A stretch of DNA of 64,000 nt. Origin: Strobilurus pachycystidiatus (lineage: Eukaryota > Basidiomycota > Agaricomycetes > Agaricales > Physalacriaceae). Below the pieces are notes generated by a model. That model did not search any database. It saw only the letters and a program-made list of their open reading frames with translations, and was not told the origin of the DNA. Shown here one piece after another: positions 1 through 11,583 of this stretch. The position numbers and the translations under genes are program-made. Location of the stretch: NCBI GenBank assembly GCA_019915135.1, contig JAHLMK010000003.1, forward strand, positions 2,542,001 through 2,606,000, given 5' to 3'. Numbering within the stretch: the stretch's first letter is position 1; every line of letters begins with the position of its first letter.

Positions 1-304
1 GTGTCCGGCGTGTATCTTATTGAATCTTCCCGATAACGTATCTGGTCCTCGATGGCGCTGCCTTTCGCGAAAATGCGGAGGTAGTGCTCGAGCTGGGAGG
101 CAGTGGGGACGACTCTCTCGCGGATGGTACCATCGCGAAGGTAGACGGTGACATCCGATGTGACATGGCGGTCGTTTAGCAGCTGCGTGTACGTCGACTC
201 CCAAAGCCTGGCCCGGCGCGCGTCCATGGACTTCAAAACAGAGATGACCATCTGCACATTGTCGCTCCATTCCACGCCATTGCGCAGGAAATGAGCAGAC
301 CGGG
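1..304 (-). CDS. Partial hypothetical protein, cut by window edge
   Basis: The minus strand is open from about position 304 down to the window edge. It begins just after an acceptor-like sequence (ACTACCAG on the minus strand, with an ATAAC branch-like site upstream), so this is probably an internal or last-but-one exon. The encoded segment is hydrophilic and ordinary in composition (it includes WSDNVQMVISVLKSMD and HVTSDVTVYLRDGT). It has about 100 codons without a stop and fungal-like codon use. I do not recognise the family. The C-terminus lies outside the window. Confidence 0.45.
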
Positions 305-1695
305 CTGGTAGTTATGCGGAATAATGGGGAGACAAGCCTCAGTGAGGTATAAAAGCGGTCCGGCTGCGCGGTCGGAGCGTCTCGTTTTATAGGCGGCAAC
401 AAAGAACACGACCCACGGCGGTGCGGCTGCGATGTGACGAGTGTTGAAAATTTCAGAGTAAAGTCAAGACAAAGTGAAGGTACTGTCTAGCGCACCCGTC
501 AAACGTTGTCAAGGCGAGCCCCCTCCCTAGCTCCACTATCCTTGTGCCCGGTTTGATTGTCGACGGCCCACCTTACTACTGCGCACAAGTAGGTGTGCTC
601 TGACCCGACAGCAATCGTTACTGGACGTTTGTTGTCCGCGGTGGGAATGTACCGTCGCCGTCGCTGCCGTTAGCGTATGCGTGATTTTGGCAGAATAACC
701 TTTGAGAGTGTAATGAGGACGAGGAGGTGATTGCGCGGCAACAATTGGCATGGCACTGGTAGAAGTAGAAGGAGACGTGAATGAATGAGTGAGACATGAT
801 GCATGATGGTCGGACAGGACAGACGATTGCCATATTGGGTCATCGATGCGACCCTGTTCCATTGATGGGACTGTAAGTGTAAACAACTGGAACACTTGGC
901 AGTGTCCCGGAACATCATGAATCGAGTCCCCAGGTTTCGGTACACCTACTATCTAAGTACTATACTTAAGATACAAACGCCTCCAAGAGGCCTCAAAAAG
1001 GACAGCTTTTGATTGGCTGCAGGCCTTGCAGCTCTCACACTCTATTGCGTCCGCTGCCTCTCTCTGCCTTCCTCCGCCATCATCTCCCCTTCGCTCGCGC
1101 GCGCAGCGCGCGAAACACACTGACGACTCATCAGCGCTTCTGCTCTATGGCTCCTGCATAGACACGGTCCATCCCTCTGAACCTGACTCTTTCCAAGCAG
1201 CAATGACGTTTACACAATAGCCGGGTACTCGATCGACTGTCATCGAGTCCGGCGTTTTTTGGTACTGGTTCGAGTCTACGTTTACACCCTCACAGAGTCG
1301 CCATTTCTTGGGCTAACGGATGTCAAAAACCTTTCCGTACGCTTTCCAATGTCAATCACGACACCGGCAGCATTTCACCACTCCGAGGATTCTTCGAACG
1401 TTCATAGTCCATCTTTTACGCTCTAGAGATCTCCTCCGTGAATGGACGACCGAGTCAGTCGTCTTACCAGCATATCAGATTTGTTGTGTTCCGTTCTTTT
1501 TTTTACCAGGTTTGTCCACCGAATACAATCAGTTGTCCTGCCTCTCTTCTTTTCTGGATTGTGCGCTCCACTGCTCCCATTCCTGAATCCTCCCCAACAG
1601 CAATGTTTGGAGCCTCAAGGTGTTCTTTATTCATGCTTTATGAAGGCGTCGACTAAGTGCGATACAGTATCCTACTTCCGTCAGATATTCGTCTC
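305..1695. other. No supported gene
   Basis: Short overlapping open frames occur on both strands but none has splice signals, homology that I recognise, or sensible composition. The stretch around 960-1650 is pyrimidine-rich on the plus strand (CTCTC and TTCTT runs), as in fungal promoters, and may serve the gene beginning at 1696. Confidence 0.4.
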
Positions 1696-3341
1696 ATGGC
1701 CCCTTCTAAGCACTTCATTGGTCTCCGTCCTCTTCAAGTTGTTCCCACTACTTTGCCGCAGGTTAGCGCGCAGGTTCTTCAAAACCGCGCTGTCCTGGTC
1801 GAGAAACTCAAGCCGTTAGTATCGGGCTCGGAGGTTCCGTCGAACGGTGCGCCTAGCTTGGCAAAACTTTGGCCCGATCTTCAGCAAGCCACTTGGCCAC
1901 TTCCACGCTTCCCCGCTCGCTTCCTAACGTCCAACTGTTGGCTGACAAGTTCGATGTAGTCGCTGGTGCTATTGCGGTGCGTGTTCTGATTCAGATTTTC
2001 TTACTTGCTTACTGAAATTTCTTATGTAGGCGGCGAACCCTACTCTTCAGAGTAAGGATCCGAACTTGGTCGTCCCCGACTGGATGCCCGCGGTCATTTG
2101 TGACCTTCGTTCGCTTCTGGGCTATTTCAGTGTGGTGTCAGCCCTCATCATGCTGAGCTTAACCTCCCCAATCTCTTGAACCCTCTTGTGCAGACTTGTA
2201 CCAAGCGCGGTACGCTCGCCCCGGAGCTGTACCTCGTCGAGGAAGGTCATCCCATGCATCCCAACTTCAAATACGCTGCGGTTGCGGCTGGTACCCCCGT
2301 TACTGCTCCTGTCACTCGCAGCAAGGATAAAGGAAAGGCCAAGGTCGTGGTGAGATTTGTGTTACTCAGCCATTGCTTGGTACTGATTAGTCTTGTACTC
2401 TTCTTAGAAAAGCGCCGTGCTCATCGATGAAGTTCTCGAGGCCGTAGGCGACGGTTCAATTCGCGTGGTGTCTTCCTCTTCCTCGTCCAAGGCGGCGGTG
2501 CCTTCGGAGGATATTGGTAACTTTTTCCAGTTGAATCCTGGCTTTCACTGGGCTGAGGACGTCGAAGCTATGGACTCTGACTCCGGTGAGGATGAATCCT
2601 CTGATGAAGAAATCGAAGTAAGCTTATACGATTCCCGTTCCAGTCAACTTTCTGATTCAGGAGCTGCAGGAGCTCTCTGTCTCTTCGGGTCCTTCCGCTG
2701 GTTCTACGGCCCCGAAGGTGTGTTACTGCACTGTCTTGTTATCTCAGTTGGCTGACTTTGCTCTTGATTAGGTGACATACCTTCCGTTCGCTGAAGTGCC
2801 CGGTATGGACACTAACGACCGTCTTTTTGTCAAGGCCATCCGCGTCTTGGGGACTGCTAACAGTACGGCTGCTCCTACTGGAATTACTGTCACTAGCGCT
2901 GCGACCGAAGTCGAACCGACCCCCGTCAAGCGTAAGGCGAACGTGAACCTCGAAGGTTCTCGTCGCATGGCCAAGGCCCTTCGACCCGCCGTTTTTAACG
3001 TCGAACCAGTCCTTTTGGACCAGCTTGGTTCCTGTAGGCGTCCTTTTTACATAGGTTTACAGTTACTGACTCGTTTAACAGCGGTCCAGCATGTCAATGG
3101 ATATAGTGCCGCCATTTCCGCCATCTTGAAGCGTCTGCACATTCTCAATAACATGGTCGAAACTTCTGGCGTCTCGCCTGGTGCGGTCGCAGCTGAGCAT
3201 TCCTACCGTCACGAATTGTCTCTGACGCTTAATCGCATCCACGGAGAGATGCAGACTTTCCTGCGTACCCGCGATCTGTATCTGGTATCTGGGCGCGACG
3301 GATTCGCTCGTCTAAACATGTCGGTAGCTGTTCTGTACTGA
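1696..3341 (+). pseudogene. Decayed multi-exon hypothetical gene A
   Basis: The start is ATG 1696 (MAPSKHFIGLRPLQ). Good introns can be seen at about 1977-2032 (gtgcgt..tgtag), 2350-2407, 2620-2661, 2719-2771 and 3034-3081, and reading continues across several of them. The middle part is acidic and serine-rich (SSSSSSKAAV, then MDSDSGEDESSDEE, about 2470-2615). The last part is an alpha-helical region (SAAISAILKRLHILNN) ending at 3341. Reading needs two frame changes with no intron to explain them, near 1870-1895 and near 2125. I therefore call it a decaying gene, although an unusual intron at either place is not excluded. I do not recognise the family. It lies next to other broken genes and a Ty3 integrase on the opposite strand. 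Confidence 0.45.
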
Positions 3342-3521
3342 GATATTCTCTTTGATTCCTGTATTCGCGTGTAGCTCCTAGGTAGAAAACTTGTTATTCA
3401 TCTGACTGGTAGCCGGAGGTTTTTCGTTATTGTACATTTTCGGACTTTGCTTTTGTACAAAAACGTCTGTAGTTTTTACGGGCTTCACAATGTGACATAG
3501 ACTTATTGCCAAGGATTTAGT

Positions 3522-4890
3522 GTGAAACACAGACGTACATTTCCGGAACACGATCCTTCTAGGCGCGCAGTTAACCGCCAGTCGGATTCGGTTTTGCTTA
3601 TCCAGCCACTGGCATCACAGATCCCTAAATTGCTCCGTTCGTCTCAGGTTTCCGTGACAGCTCTACCCGTCTTAGCTGTCCTTTCACCTTATGTAGGCAC
3701 GTTGTCGCTAGTCTTTCTTTAGCACAAGCTGCCTTCCCAGTACATCCTTCCTTTCATCGAACTTCGTCTGAAGAACATCCGTAACCTCACCGTTCGCCAG
3801 TCCGCCGAGAGAGTCTTCGCCATCGAGGGCGAATTTGCTCTCGCCAGTGCGCTAGACATCTTTCATCGGTCCCTTCGATTCCCCATCGTCGAGCGGCAGA
3901 ACGATGTTCTTTCGTTCGTCGATTGCTCGGTTTTACTCTGGATCGTCCCGCAGACGAGGTTGGTCCCGAGGTATTGGAAGCTCCTCGTCTGCAACTTGGG
4001 TTTCTTGAGCGTCTTGATGCGCCAACGGCGCGCTACATAATCCATGTCTTGGTGCGTCCCCGGTTTAGGCTTACTCAGCCATTTCTGACCACTGGATTCG
4101 CCCACTTATAGCGTCGTTATGCTCGCCTCTGGCAATATCCGAAACTATTCCTTCCTGGTTCCAAGACGAACTTCTTTGTGATGTTTTCAACTTGTGTGGC
4201 GCAGCTGCGCAAGTGGTTTACCAGTGACCAGCCCAAGGGTCTCGACGGTCGAAGAGACTAACTTCCTGCCCCGTCCTTTCCTCGAGTCTGCCGTATTTTT
4301 CCCTGATATCCATAGGGAGATCATGGATCACTTTTTGGTATGTCTGGGTTTACTCGTCTTCAGTACTGGCCTGATACTGTTTAGATCAAATCTGTCTTAG
4401 GTTCTCACGAGGGAGTCTACGATTGCGTTCGTTGGCTTACAACTCCTCGCGAGGCTGAGTGGCTGTTGACCATCGCTCCGGACTTGAGCGGCTTGCCAGG
4501 TCCCATTCGCGAGGTCGTTACTTGGTGGCCCGCTTATCAAGCCTGTCACCCAGTCTTGTTTGTCAAACCTGATCCCGAAGTCTACCATCGCGACTTGAAC
4601 ATTCGAGAGAACGTCCGGTATCATATTCGCGAGTACGGGCCTCGGTAAGTCTTATCTAGGTTTCACCTTTATAGTGACTTAATCTTCTTATATTAGGGTC
4701 GCTCCCGAATTTCCTGGTGTCTTCGATGGCTTCTGGGAAATTCGCTGGAGCCAAGCTGGCTTGTGGGAGTTCGCACAGCTTCAAGAAGTTATCGACGGAC
4801 TTGCGCCCGGACTTGTTTCCGATAAGTTCTTTTCTCGCTTATATTCGTTGGAACATGCCCCTCGCTTTGACTTCTACACTGTGTGTTGCT
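3522..4890 (+). pseudogene. Decayed multi-exon hypothetical gene B
   Basis: The first exon begins at ATG 3522 (MKHRRTFPEHDPSRRAVNRQ). It is followed by coding-like segments at 3722-3930 (YILPFIELRLKNIRNLTVRQ), 3930-4050, 4110-4335, 4385-4645 and 4697-4880, joined by plausible introns at about 4336-4384 (gtatgtc..ttag) and 4646-4696. The 4110-4650 part is rich in aromatic residues (for example REVVTWWPAYQACHPVLFVK). A frame change near 3930 has no splice signal, and the downstream 3' end runs into T-rich DNA. I do not recognise the protein. It is head to tail with gene A, with about 180 bp between them, and faces gene C. Confidence 0.4.
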
Positions 4891-6037
4891 TAGTGTACCA
4901 GTCCCCTTAACTTGCATTTGTACTCTGTATTCAATCGACGTTGTCTTTTTCTGTCCGGTTTTTCGGTTTCACTCTTGACTGTGCGATCCAAATTCTACAA
5001 CTTATATACATACTGTCTCGCGTCTGAGTAACAAGTCCCAGTAGATATCTAATGCTATCTACTTTCGCTTCTTATTGTTAACCCCGTACTGTCGACGCTG
5101 CTTTTTCTTGGGCGGCGGAGTATCTTCCTCCTCCGTTTCGGCTTCTTCTTCCTCATCGTCCTCCTCATCGTCCCTATCTTCATCTTCTTTTGCTCCCGGC
5201 AGGTGCTGTAGCTGCCGTGTCAACTTTTCGACCTGCGCCTTCAATTCCTCGAAGTCCTTATTCGAGGTGGTGGCTTCTGTTCCAGGTCGAGGCCCACGCC
5301 GACGCGACAAACCACGCGCTTCTTCGAAAGGGATAACTAGCTGTCCGCGGTGGAACGCCAGCTTGCACCTGTGGTTCTGGCGGACGCTCCTGTCGCACTT
5401 GATAATCCCTTCGCTCGTTTTTCGTTCCCGAGTTACGTTCCGGTTACGCGTGCAGTCGTGCAGGTACCAGAAACATTCACCACATTTGTAGGGCTCGTCG
5501 CGCGTATACGGGGGATCGCCATTTGCTCGGGCGAAGGTCTTCCCAACTTTGACTTGTGGCACCTGGTCCTTTTCGATGTAGACGGTGGTGGTTGGCATTC
5601 CCGGCCAGTCGCTGGTTTCCTCTTTCGCTATGCGGGCCTGCGTTGGACCTGCTTGCGATCCCTTCTTCTTCGTCCGAGTCGGACTCTTCGTCTCCTGCTT
5701 CTCCCTCTGCGTTCGTTTCCGCTTCTCCGGAGTCACTGCCGTGCTCGCTGGTATAATGATAGGAGGTATCGGCTGAGTTGGCTGCTCCGGAGCCGGATTC
5801 GTTATCTGGGGAGATGCTGGTGGCGGCGCAAGCGGAGAGGGTTCTCGAGGAGGCGACGGCTGCATAGCGTCCTCCATGTGTACATCGCCCATCTCGACGT
5901 TGTCTGGTGTCAATTCACGAGGAGTCAATGATTGTCGTCGGGGCTCATATACCTCCTCGTCGCTAACATACGGCGGCGGCGGCTCCGATTCTTCTCATAT
6001 TGACACAGGCTTAGGACTGGCGGGCTGGTTTTCATTT

Positions 6038-6045
6038 TCTGGAAC
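6038..6045. repeat. Target-site duplication, left copy (TCTGGAAC)
   Basis: This 8-mer directly abuts the left end of the 624-bp element and is identical to 6670-6677. Confidence 0.88.
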
Positions 6046-6669
6046 TAGTGATCTGCCGGCTCTGGCTTCAGGCCGGGCCAGCCGTGGGCCAGCCGTACTT
6101 GGGCCAGAGCCAGGCCAGGCCGTGGTGACGGCTTCGCAAAGCTCATGGCCTGGCTTGAGATCTTGAAAGCCGTAGGCCAGCCGTCGAGCCGTGGCTTGAC
6201 ACCGTGGCAGGTGTTGGATGAAATGCACTGCAAAACTTCACAAGCAATCCACTCCTTCGAGGCCGTGAGAACTGGTTGCTACTGGTAGCTTTCTTGAGAC
6301 CGTATCCCAGTCGCACGGTGGAATCTAAGTTGCGCGGTGAGTGATGTCCCAATTAGGAAACACAAGTCTCCAGCACTCACTCGATGTTACGCAATGCTCA
6401 AGTGTCCATTGGGTGGACTTGTCCTGTCAGGAATGTCACCTGTAGTGCCCAGAAACAACTCGTACACTATCTCACACCCCGCCGCATCCCGCTTACATCC
6501 CGCCTACATCCCGCCGCACCCCGCCTCAAGCCGTGGCCCAAGCCGAAGCCAGGCCAGGGCCAGCCGTGACTGACGGCTTTGGCCTGGCTTGACATTCCAA
6601 TGAGCCAGAGCTTTGCGAAGCCAGGCCAGGCCGGCGGCTTCAGGCCAAAGCCGGGCCAGCAGATCACTA
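6046..6669. mobile_element. Non-autonomous hAT-type element (MITE), 624 bp
   Basis: The element has imperfect inverted ends: the left end reads TAGTGATCTGCCGGC and the reverse complement of the right end reads TAGTGATCTGCTGGC. Partial pairing continues inward through GGCTT..GGCC-rich sequence. It is flanked on both sides by the identical 8-mer TCTGGAAC. An 8-bp target duplication and ends beginning TAGTG are typical of hAT elements. The interior has no open frame of note and is built of GCCAGGCC / AAGCCGTGG-like GC-rich repeats. It is too short to encode a transposase, so it would need one in trans. It interrupts gene C. Confidence 0.88.
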
Positions 6670-6677
6670 TCTGGAAC
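6670..6677. repeat. Target-site duplication, right copy (TCTGGAAC)
   Basis: This 8-mer directly abuts the right end of the 624-bp element and is identical to 6038-6045. Confidence 0.88.
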
Positions 6678-8705
6678 CATCGGTGGCGACGGTGGACGCG
6701 GAGTCTCTACTCGAGCGACTGGTGGTTCGACTGCTGGAGGACTGGGCTGAATAACAGCAACAGGATGTGGGATTGCCGTTGCTGCTATCTGTGTCGGCTG
6801 AATAGACTGCACTGGAGGGGTGGGCTTCTTTGGGGGCGGTGGTGGTGGCAGCTTGGTCTTTTTGAAGGGAGGAGTCTTCGGGGGAGGCGGAGGTGGAGGA
6901 GAAGGGGGTGGCGAAGTGGATCTCGACCCGGGCGACGACGTTTCTTGTACCACGAACTGATTATCGTGTATGGCGAAACATCGATTCGTCTTGCTCCAGG
7001 TCATCGCCGCGTATCGACCTTTGTCGAACTTGATGCCCTGGATCCCCAACTTCTTCTTGTCCTTCTCGTCCAAAGCCAGAGCGCAGCGCCACAGGACGTC
7101 GTCGAAGGTTTGCTGTGCCGACAGCCGAAAGACCTCTCTGTCCACCACTGCCGCCAACAATTCAAAGATCCGTTTCAGATGGGGTGGACTCTTCCGAACT
7201 GCTGTCTCTTGCTCCATTTCGCTATGTCGATCGGGAATTGTCCCGGGCGTCGCAGGTACAAAAGCGACAACTGCTCATTGAACCCGACCTGCATCGACGC
7301 AGGAAAGCTAGGCCGCATCGAAAACCGAAGAGTCGTCTGGTCCTGAACGTAGACCATGTTGCCCCTCGCTCTATCCATGCCGGGATACTTCTTGATGACA
7401 TTCGCCGCGAAAGTGTCGAATCGGAAGGGTTCCCAAACCAGCCGTTCGATCGTCTGCTGTCGCTGCGTCTTCTGCATCTGCACCAACCGGTTCCCTAACT
7501 CAGCCCACCACGAATATACAGGTTCGGTCCTGTCTGCAACGCGGAAACTGTTGAGCAACACGACTAAGCTCCAAGGATTCTCCCAGACCCGTTCGAGCAG
7601 ACTGGTCGTCAACGGAATACGGTACTCCATTCGTATGGAGGAGCTGACTACGAAACCTTGCAAGTCTCGCCGCAAGTAGATCTGGGCCCTCCTAGTGCCA
7701 TGCGACCAGACGTTGCCAGATTCCGAGTCATCCCGCGTAATCCAGTTTCGTAGTTCGAGTTCCTCATATTGTGACTCGATATCTTCGTCTGGCGCTGGCG
7801 ACTTGTCGCGTACTGGGGCGGGTGCCGTCACTTTCTTCGCTGGCTGGGTAAAGATTATAGTCGTTAGCTAGGTTCATTTTGTAACCCATTTAACGACTTA
7901 CCTTTTTCTTGGTTGCTGCTTTTGCTGCCGTTGGTTTTTTCTTTACCAACGTCGCTGGTTTCGCCTGTAGCTTTATTAGTTGACGCAATTCCTCGCGTGT
8001 CCTTAAATGAGTTTATGCTGACCTTCGACGCTGCCACGGTACGCCTTATCTGGACTTGCTCCTGCGGTTGGCTGAAGTGTCGTGCTTCCTGCGATGTCTC
8101 CGGCCAAGTATTCGCTGTCTCAGGAGGAGGCGTTGGCGAGCCCGGAAGGAACAGAGGTTCGACAATCTTCTGCTGTGTCGGTTCAGGCCCCTCCGTGGCT
8201 TCGTCCCATGGCACTTCTCGTAGATTTCCCGGGAAGATATTATGACTTGTCTGTGTTTTATCTTAGCGACTGCTTGACATGTTTACTAGTTCACATACCA
8301 TAAAATCTTTCATCAACTCGTATACTTCCCAGTACCACGCACGTGGGACCCAGTTCTTATCGTACGCTTCCAGTATCGCGTCGTTGAGAACAGCTGTTTC
8401 AGCGTGTCCCTAGTCTCGCTCTTGATTTTGTGTCTGTGATAGTACGCGTAGGGAATGACTGTGCCGAAGAACTTGTGGCACGTGATGGCTAGACGACCGA
8501 ACCAGTTGTACAGCTTCTGCGGATAGTCGATGAAGTGCTCCAGGTAGTCCACAGTCTCCTGGCTGGGTATGTCCAGCTCGATGGCCGGCGCATTTCTTTC
8601 CCATCTTTCGCCCAGCGCGTAAAACCGCTTTTCCGCTTCTACTCTTTGCGCCTGTTGCCCGGTGGATGCCCCAATCGTGTTGGAAGGTCCCGCAGTGGTA
8701 TACAT

Positions 8706-9217
8706 GTCTCTTGGATTTTGTTTTGCGGTGGATGCGCGTCTTTTCGTCGTGGCGGAAGAGAAAGAGTCTATTCAGCTCGAACTCTCCCTACTTAATCCAC
8801 CCTGAACGTTAAATCCGGTTAACGCCGCCTTCCTGATCTGCGTTCACCGCCTTCGTACTGCGGTCTGTGCTTCTTCCATCCATACTTAGGACACATTCGT
8901 TCTGCGCTTGGTCCCTAGCACCACTGTGTTTGCCTCATACAATGCTGTAGATCTGTCTTTTTTGTTTTCCGAATCTCTTATTTGTTCAATTTTCGCTCGG
9001 CTAAATAAGACATACTCGAAAATTCTCTGCTACACTGTATGGTAACCCCAACTTGTTCACTCTTTCTTTTCTCTAGATGGTGTTCGCACCATCCTTGTTG
9101 TCTCTGTGTACTTACTCGACGTCAATTGAGCGCGTTTTGGCTCCAGTAGACGCGTTCGCCTACTTTGGCTTTCCGGCCCGGTTAGGCTGAATAACGATTT
9201 GAGCACCGTCTACTGCT
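8706..9217. other. No supported gene between gene C and the integrase
   Basis: About 510 bp rich in T and C on the plus strand. I looked for a long terminal repeat belonging to the neighbouring integrase and saw no second copy of this stretch in the window. A short inverted motif, GATGGTG..CACCATC, lies near 9075-9093. Confidence 0.35.
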
Positions 9218-10405
9218 TCATAACTTCTTAGCCAAGTCATTGACTACTTTCACAGCACCTTCCTTGATTCTTTCTAGGCGTTTGAAGAACTTCTTACCGA
9301 AGGCCTTCTTGTCTTTTCGCGAGAAGAAAGGAATCACTCTAAACTTCGCGACTTTACTGTCTCTTAAAACTGTTCCATCCAGTTCGCAGAGCACGTAGTT
9401 ACCACGGGTCGTTCGAGCTATGACAGCGTACGGTCCCTTGAGCCGTTCCTTGAACTTAGCGTTGAGTTCTTTCTCGATGCGAGTATTTCGAACGACTCGG
9501 AGCACCAGGTCGCCCGTCTCGAATACATGTTCTGGCATGGAATTGATATAATCTTCCTTGTACTCCTCCGCTGATCGTTTCTTCGCCACAGTGACTCTCT
9601 TTCGCATTTCTTTAACGTCTTCTTTATGCTTTATGAGCTGTTTAGCTCGATACGCGATGAGGTCACTATGTGACACGATCTTATCTGGGGTGTTGATCAA
9701 CCAAGTTACTTCCTCGATATCCAGCGGTAGAATCGGGTCGCACCCAGTTACCGCGTAGAGCGGTGAAGTTCCAATCGACCTTTTGACTGTTATCCTTTCC
9801 GCCCATAGCACTTCATGTAGGTACGCTGGCCAAGTTTCGGGGTCGCCTCTACATACTTTGAATAGTGATTGACGAATGTCCCAGTGGCCCCTTTCTACCT
9901 TCCCATTAGCCTGTTTGTTATATGGGGTGATCAGGATACCAATTACACAGTACTTTTCTTCGATGTGTCTCAACGCTTTCTTGATTGCTGGACCGTTGTC
10001 AGTAACTATTTCGTTCCAGCACCCCCACCGACACAAGATGTCCTCGAAGATCCATTCTCCGAGTGTTTCTGCCGTCTCGTCATCTTGCTTCTGGCGAGCC
10101 GGCGAGTCCACATCGTGCTACGGTTACTGCATTGTAGTTCTTGTACTTCGAATTCTTATCTTTGGCACCTGAGTTCGGCATTTTAAACGTGTCTATGTAC
10201 TCTCTTTCGAAGATCCCCGGCGTCGACGTGATGACCGGTTCTATGTGGATATTCTGTCGCTTCTGACAGAGTAGGCATGTGCGTACATACCACTTCACGT
10301 CTGCCTCAAGTCCTGGCCACCAAAAACGCTTACTGACCAGTCGTTGTACTGAGTACTGTCCTTTATGTCCACTCATACGTTCGTCCCTCCGGAGACGAAG
10401 GCTCT
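9218..10405 (-). pseudogene. Ty3/gypsy-type integrase fragment
   Basis: Two overlapping minus-strand frames encode consecutive parts of a retroelement integrase. The upstream part (10080-10405) carries the HHCC zinc-binding region (GHKGQYSVQRLVSKRFWWPG, then CLLCQK). The downstream part (9218-10111) carries the core with the second and third acidic residues of the D,D-E triad (TDNGPAIKK and NGKVERGH). It is followed by a long basic C-terminal region with a chromo/SH3-like stretch (GDLVLRVVRN, LKGPYAVIARTTRGNYVL). The frame changes by one base near 10085, after a GLAGSPEAR segment that should lead into KQDDETAETLGEW. Protease, reverse transcriptase and RNase H are missing upstream (the homology stops near 10405) and no LTRs are visible. 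This is a dead 3' fragment. Confidence 0.9.
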
Positions 10406-10489
10406 AGTATGGGTCCCAAACTCGGAAATAAATCAATCGCGACATTCGAGAGGGAGACAGCAAATTTGAACAAGTGGTCTTCACCTTGG

Positions 10490-10735
10490 TACCACGGTTT
10501 TCGGATTGAACCCTGACATCTTGAGTGTGAACCCCGATTTAAGTGTGAACCCCGACATTTGCAGCGTGAACCCCGACATTTTGCTCGTGAACCACGACAT
10601 CAGCATAGATGTTACGCGCACCTGATGGGTAGATTTTCGAAGTCCTGAATAGAAATCGCGACATTTGAGTGAAAATCCCGAAATCCTGAGTGGAAATCCC
10701 GACATTCCAGTGGTAAAGCCCGACCTTGGGGTGAG
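10490..10735. repeat. Degenerate minisatellite
   Basis: About a dozen imperfect 17-25 bp units are variations on GTGAACCCCGACATTT on the plus strand, drifting to GTGGAAATCCCGACATTC in the right half. Read on the minus strand the units form a peptide repeat like MSGFTLK, but the frame is broken and this is probably incidental. Confidence 0.8.
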
Positions 10736-10993
10736 GTACTGAAACTGAGAAGAGGCAGCATAATCAGAGGTGGTATTCACTTTGTATTTCGGGCTGAGAG
10801 AGGTGTCTGGGGTCCATCAGGGGAGCCAGTGTGGCGCACTAGCATTCCCGGACCCTCCCATCCAGCTCAGGCTGAATGTATTAAGACCCGGAAGAGTGTT
10901 GAATCAATGGATATGAGTATACCAAGGGTGCTTACCACCCGAAAGCCTGGGTATGTGGCTCGAGACTCAGCGCAGATCCGGGGCCGGTACTGC

Positions 10994-11024
10994 ATCTGCG
11001 CCCGCATAGTATGCGGGCGCAGAT
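10994..11024. repeat. Perfect 31-bp palindrome
   Basis: Two 15-bp arms (ATCTGCGCCCGCATA and its exact reverse complement) are separated by one G. The preceding 30 bp also contains GCGCAGATC, a partial copy of the arm. The palindrome sits 5' of the gag-like frame. Confidence 0.85.
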
Positions 11025-11045
11025 AACAGAGATTCGTGGCTCGTG

Positions 11046-11472
11046 ATGCCTGAGTACGCAGCTGGCGAGTGGGACGCGTTCAGAAAAGCGGTTCTCGCAA
11101 GCTACAGCAAAGGCTCGATACATGATTTACGACGCGATATCTGAGTACAAGGAAGAAAAATCGGGTACGAAAAGGCGTTGGATGGCGTGTCAGCGAGAAG
11201 TAGTACATATCCTGAAGTACTTCGTGAAAAACGAAGATATCACGGAGAAGGCAGCTGTAGAGCATATTCGGGGATGCTTGAAGCCAGCCGTATGGGACGC
11301 GGTCTTCACGAGTCTACGAAGGAAGGCCCTACAAGCGCAACCGGCTCCGGATAAAATCACTTTCAAACTCGACGAGGTTCATTCATTCATTCATACTCGG
11401 CACGGACCAATTACTGATCGCCGGACGCTAGAGAACAGTACAGGCACTAACGATACTGTCACCTCCAACTAA
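11046..11472 (+). pseudogene. Gag-like retroelement remnant, 5' part
   Basis: ATG 11046 opens a frame (MPEYAAGEWDAFRKAVLASY) that resembles the start of the small gag-like proteins of fungal LTR elements, where a W..F...V...Y pattern precedes a helical segment. The frame shifts near 11135 and continues from 11122 to 11472 (for example HILKYFVKNEDITEKAAVEH, then KPAVWDAVFTSLRRK). No zinc knuckle is present. The assignment rests on pattern and context only. The 3' end carries a roughly 45-bp sequence that recurs at 20990-21038. Confidence 0.45.
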
Positions 11473-11583
11473 CCCCCTACTTCTCCAAACAAGCCGAGCT
11501 CGCGGTCGACGTCAAGTTATTACACTCTCACCCGGCGCTGTAGAACTTGAGCAGATCCATAAGCGGAGAAACGTCAATACCCA

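Larger units (their letters stand above)
5059..8705 (-). pseudogene. Decayed multi-exon hypothetical gene C, split by a hAT-type insertion
   Basis: This minus-strand gene starts near 8705 and ends at a KKKRK-like basic tail (stop at 5059). It has an N-terminal helical region (8313-8705), a serine/proline linker (7864-8214), a longer folded-looking region (7175-7831), a proline-rich stretch with PPPP blocks (6680-6990), and a C-terminal part with a cysteine/histidine cluster (YKCGECFWYLHDC, then CDRSVRQNHRCKLAFH, about 5340-5500), a coiled coil and a very acidic run (DEEDDEEEEAETEEED). The frame breaks near 8398 and 7200. A TGA interrupts reading near 5993, and a 624-bp mobile element sits at 6046-6669. 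Removing the element and one target copy brings the two halves back into one frame. Family unknown; the Cys/His cluster could bind zinc. Confidence 0.6.

Noticed and set aside
5350..5931. A 193-codon plus-strand frame rich in Arg and Leu
   Set aside because: It mirrors the acidic and proline-rich minus-strand gene C; its composition is that of an antisense shadow.
10490..10735. The minisatellite as a CRISPR-like array
   Set aside because: Units are degenerate and contiguous with no unique spacers, and the genome is fungal.
8706..10790. Long terminal repeats for the Ty3-type integrase
   Set aside because: No direct repeat flanking 9.2-10.4 kb was seen; the piece is a truncated relic.
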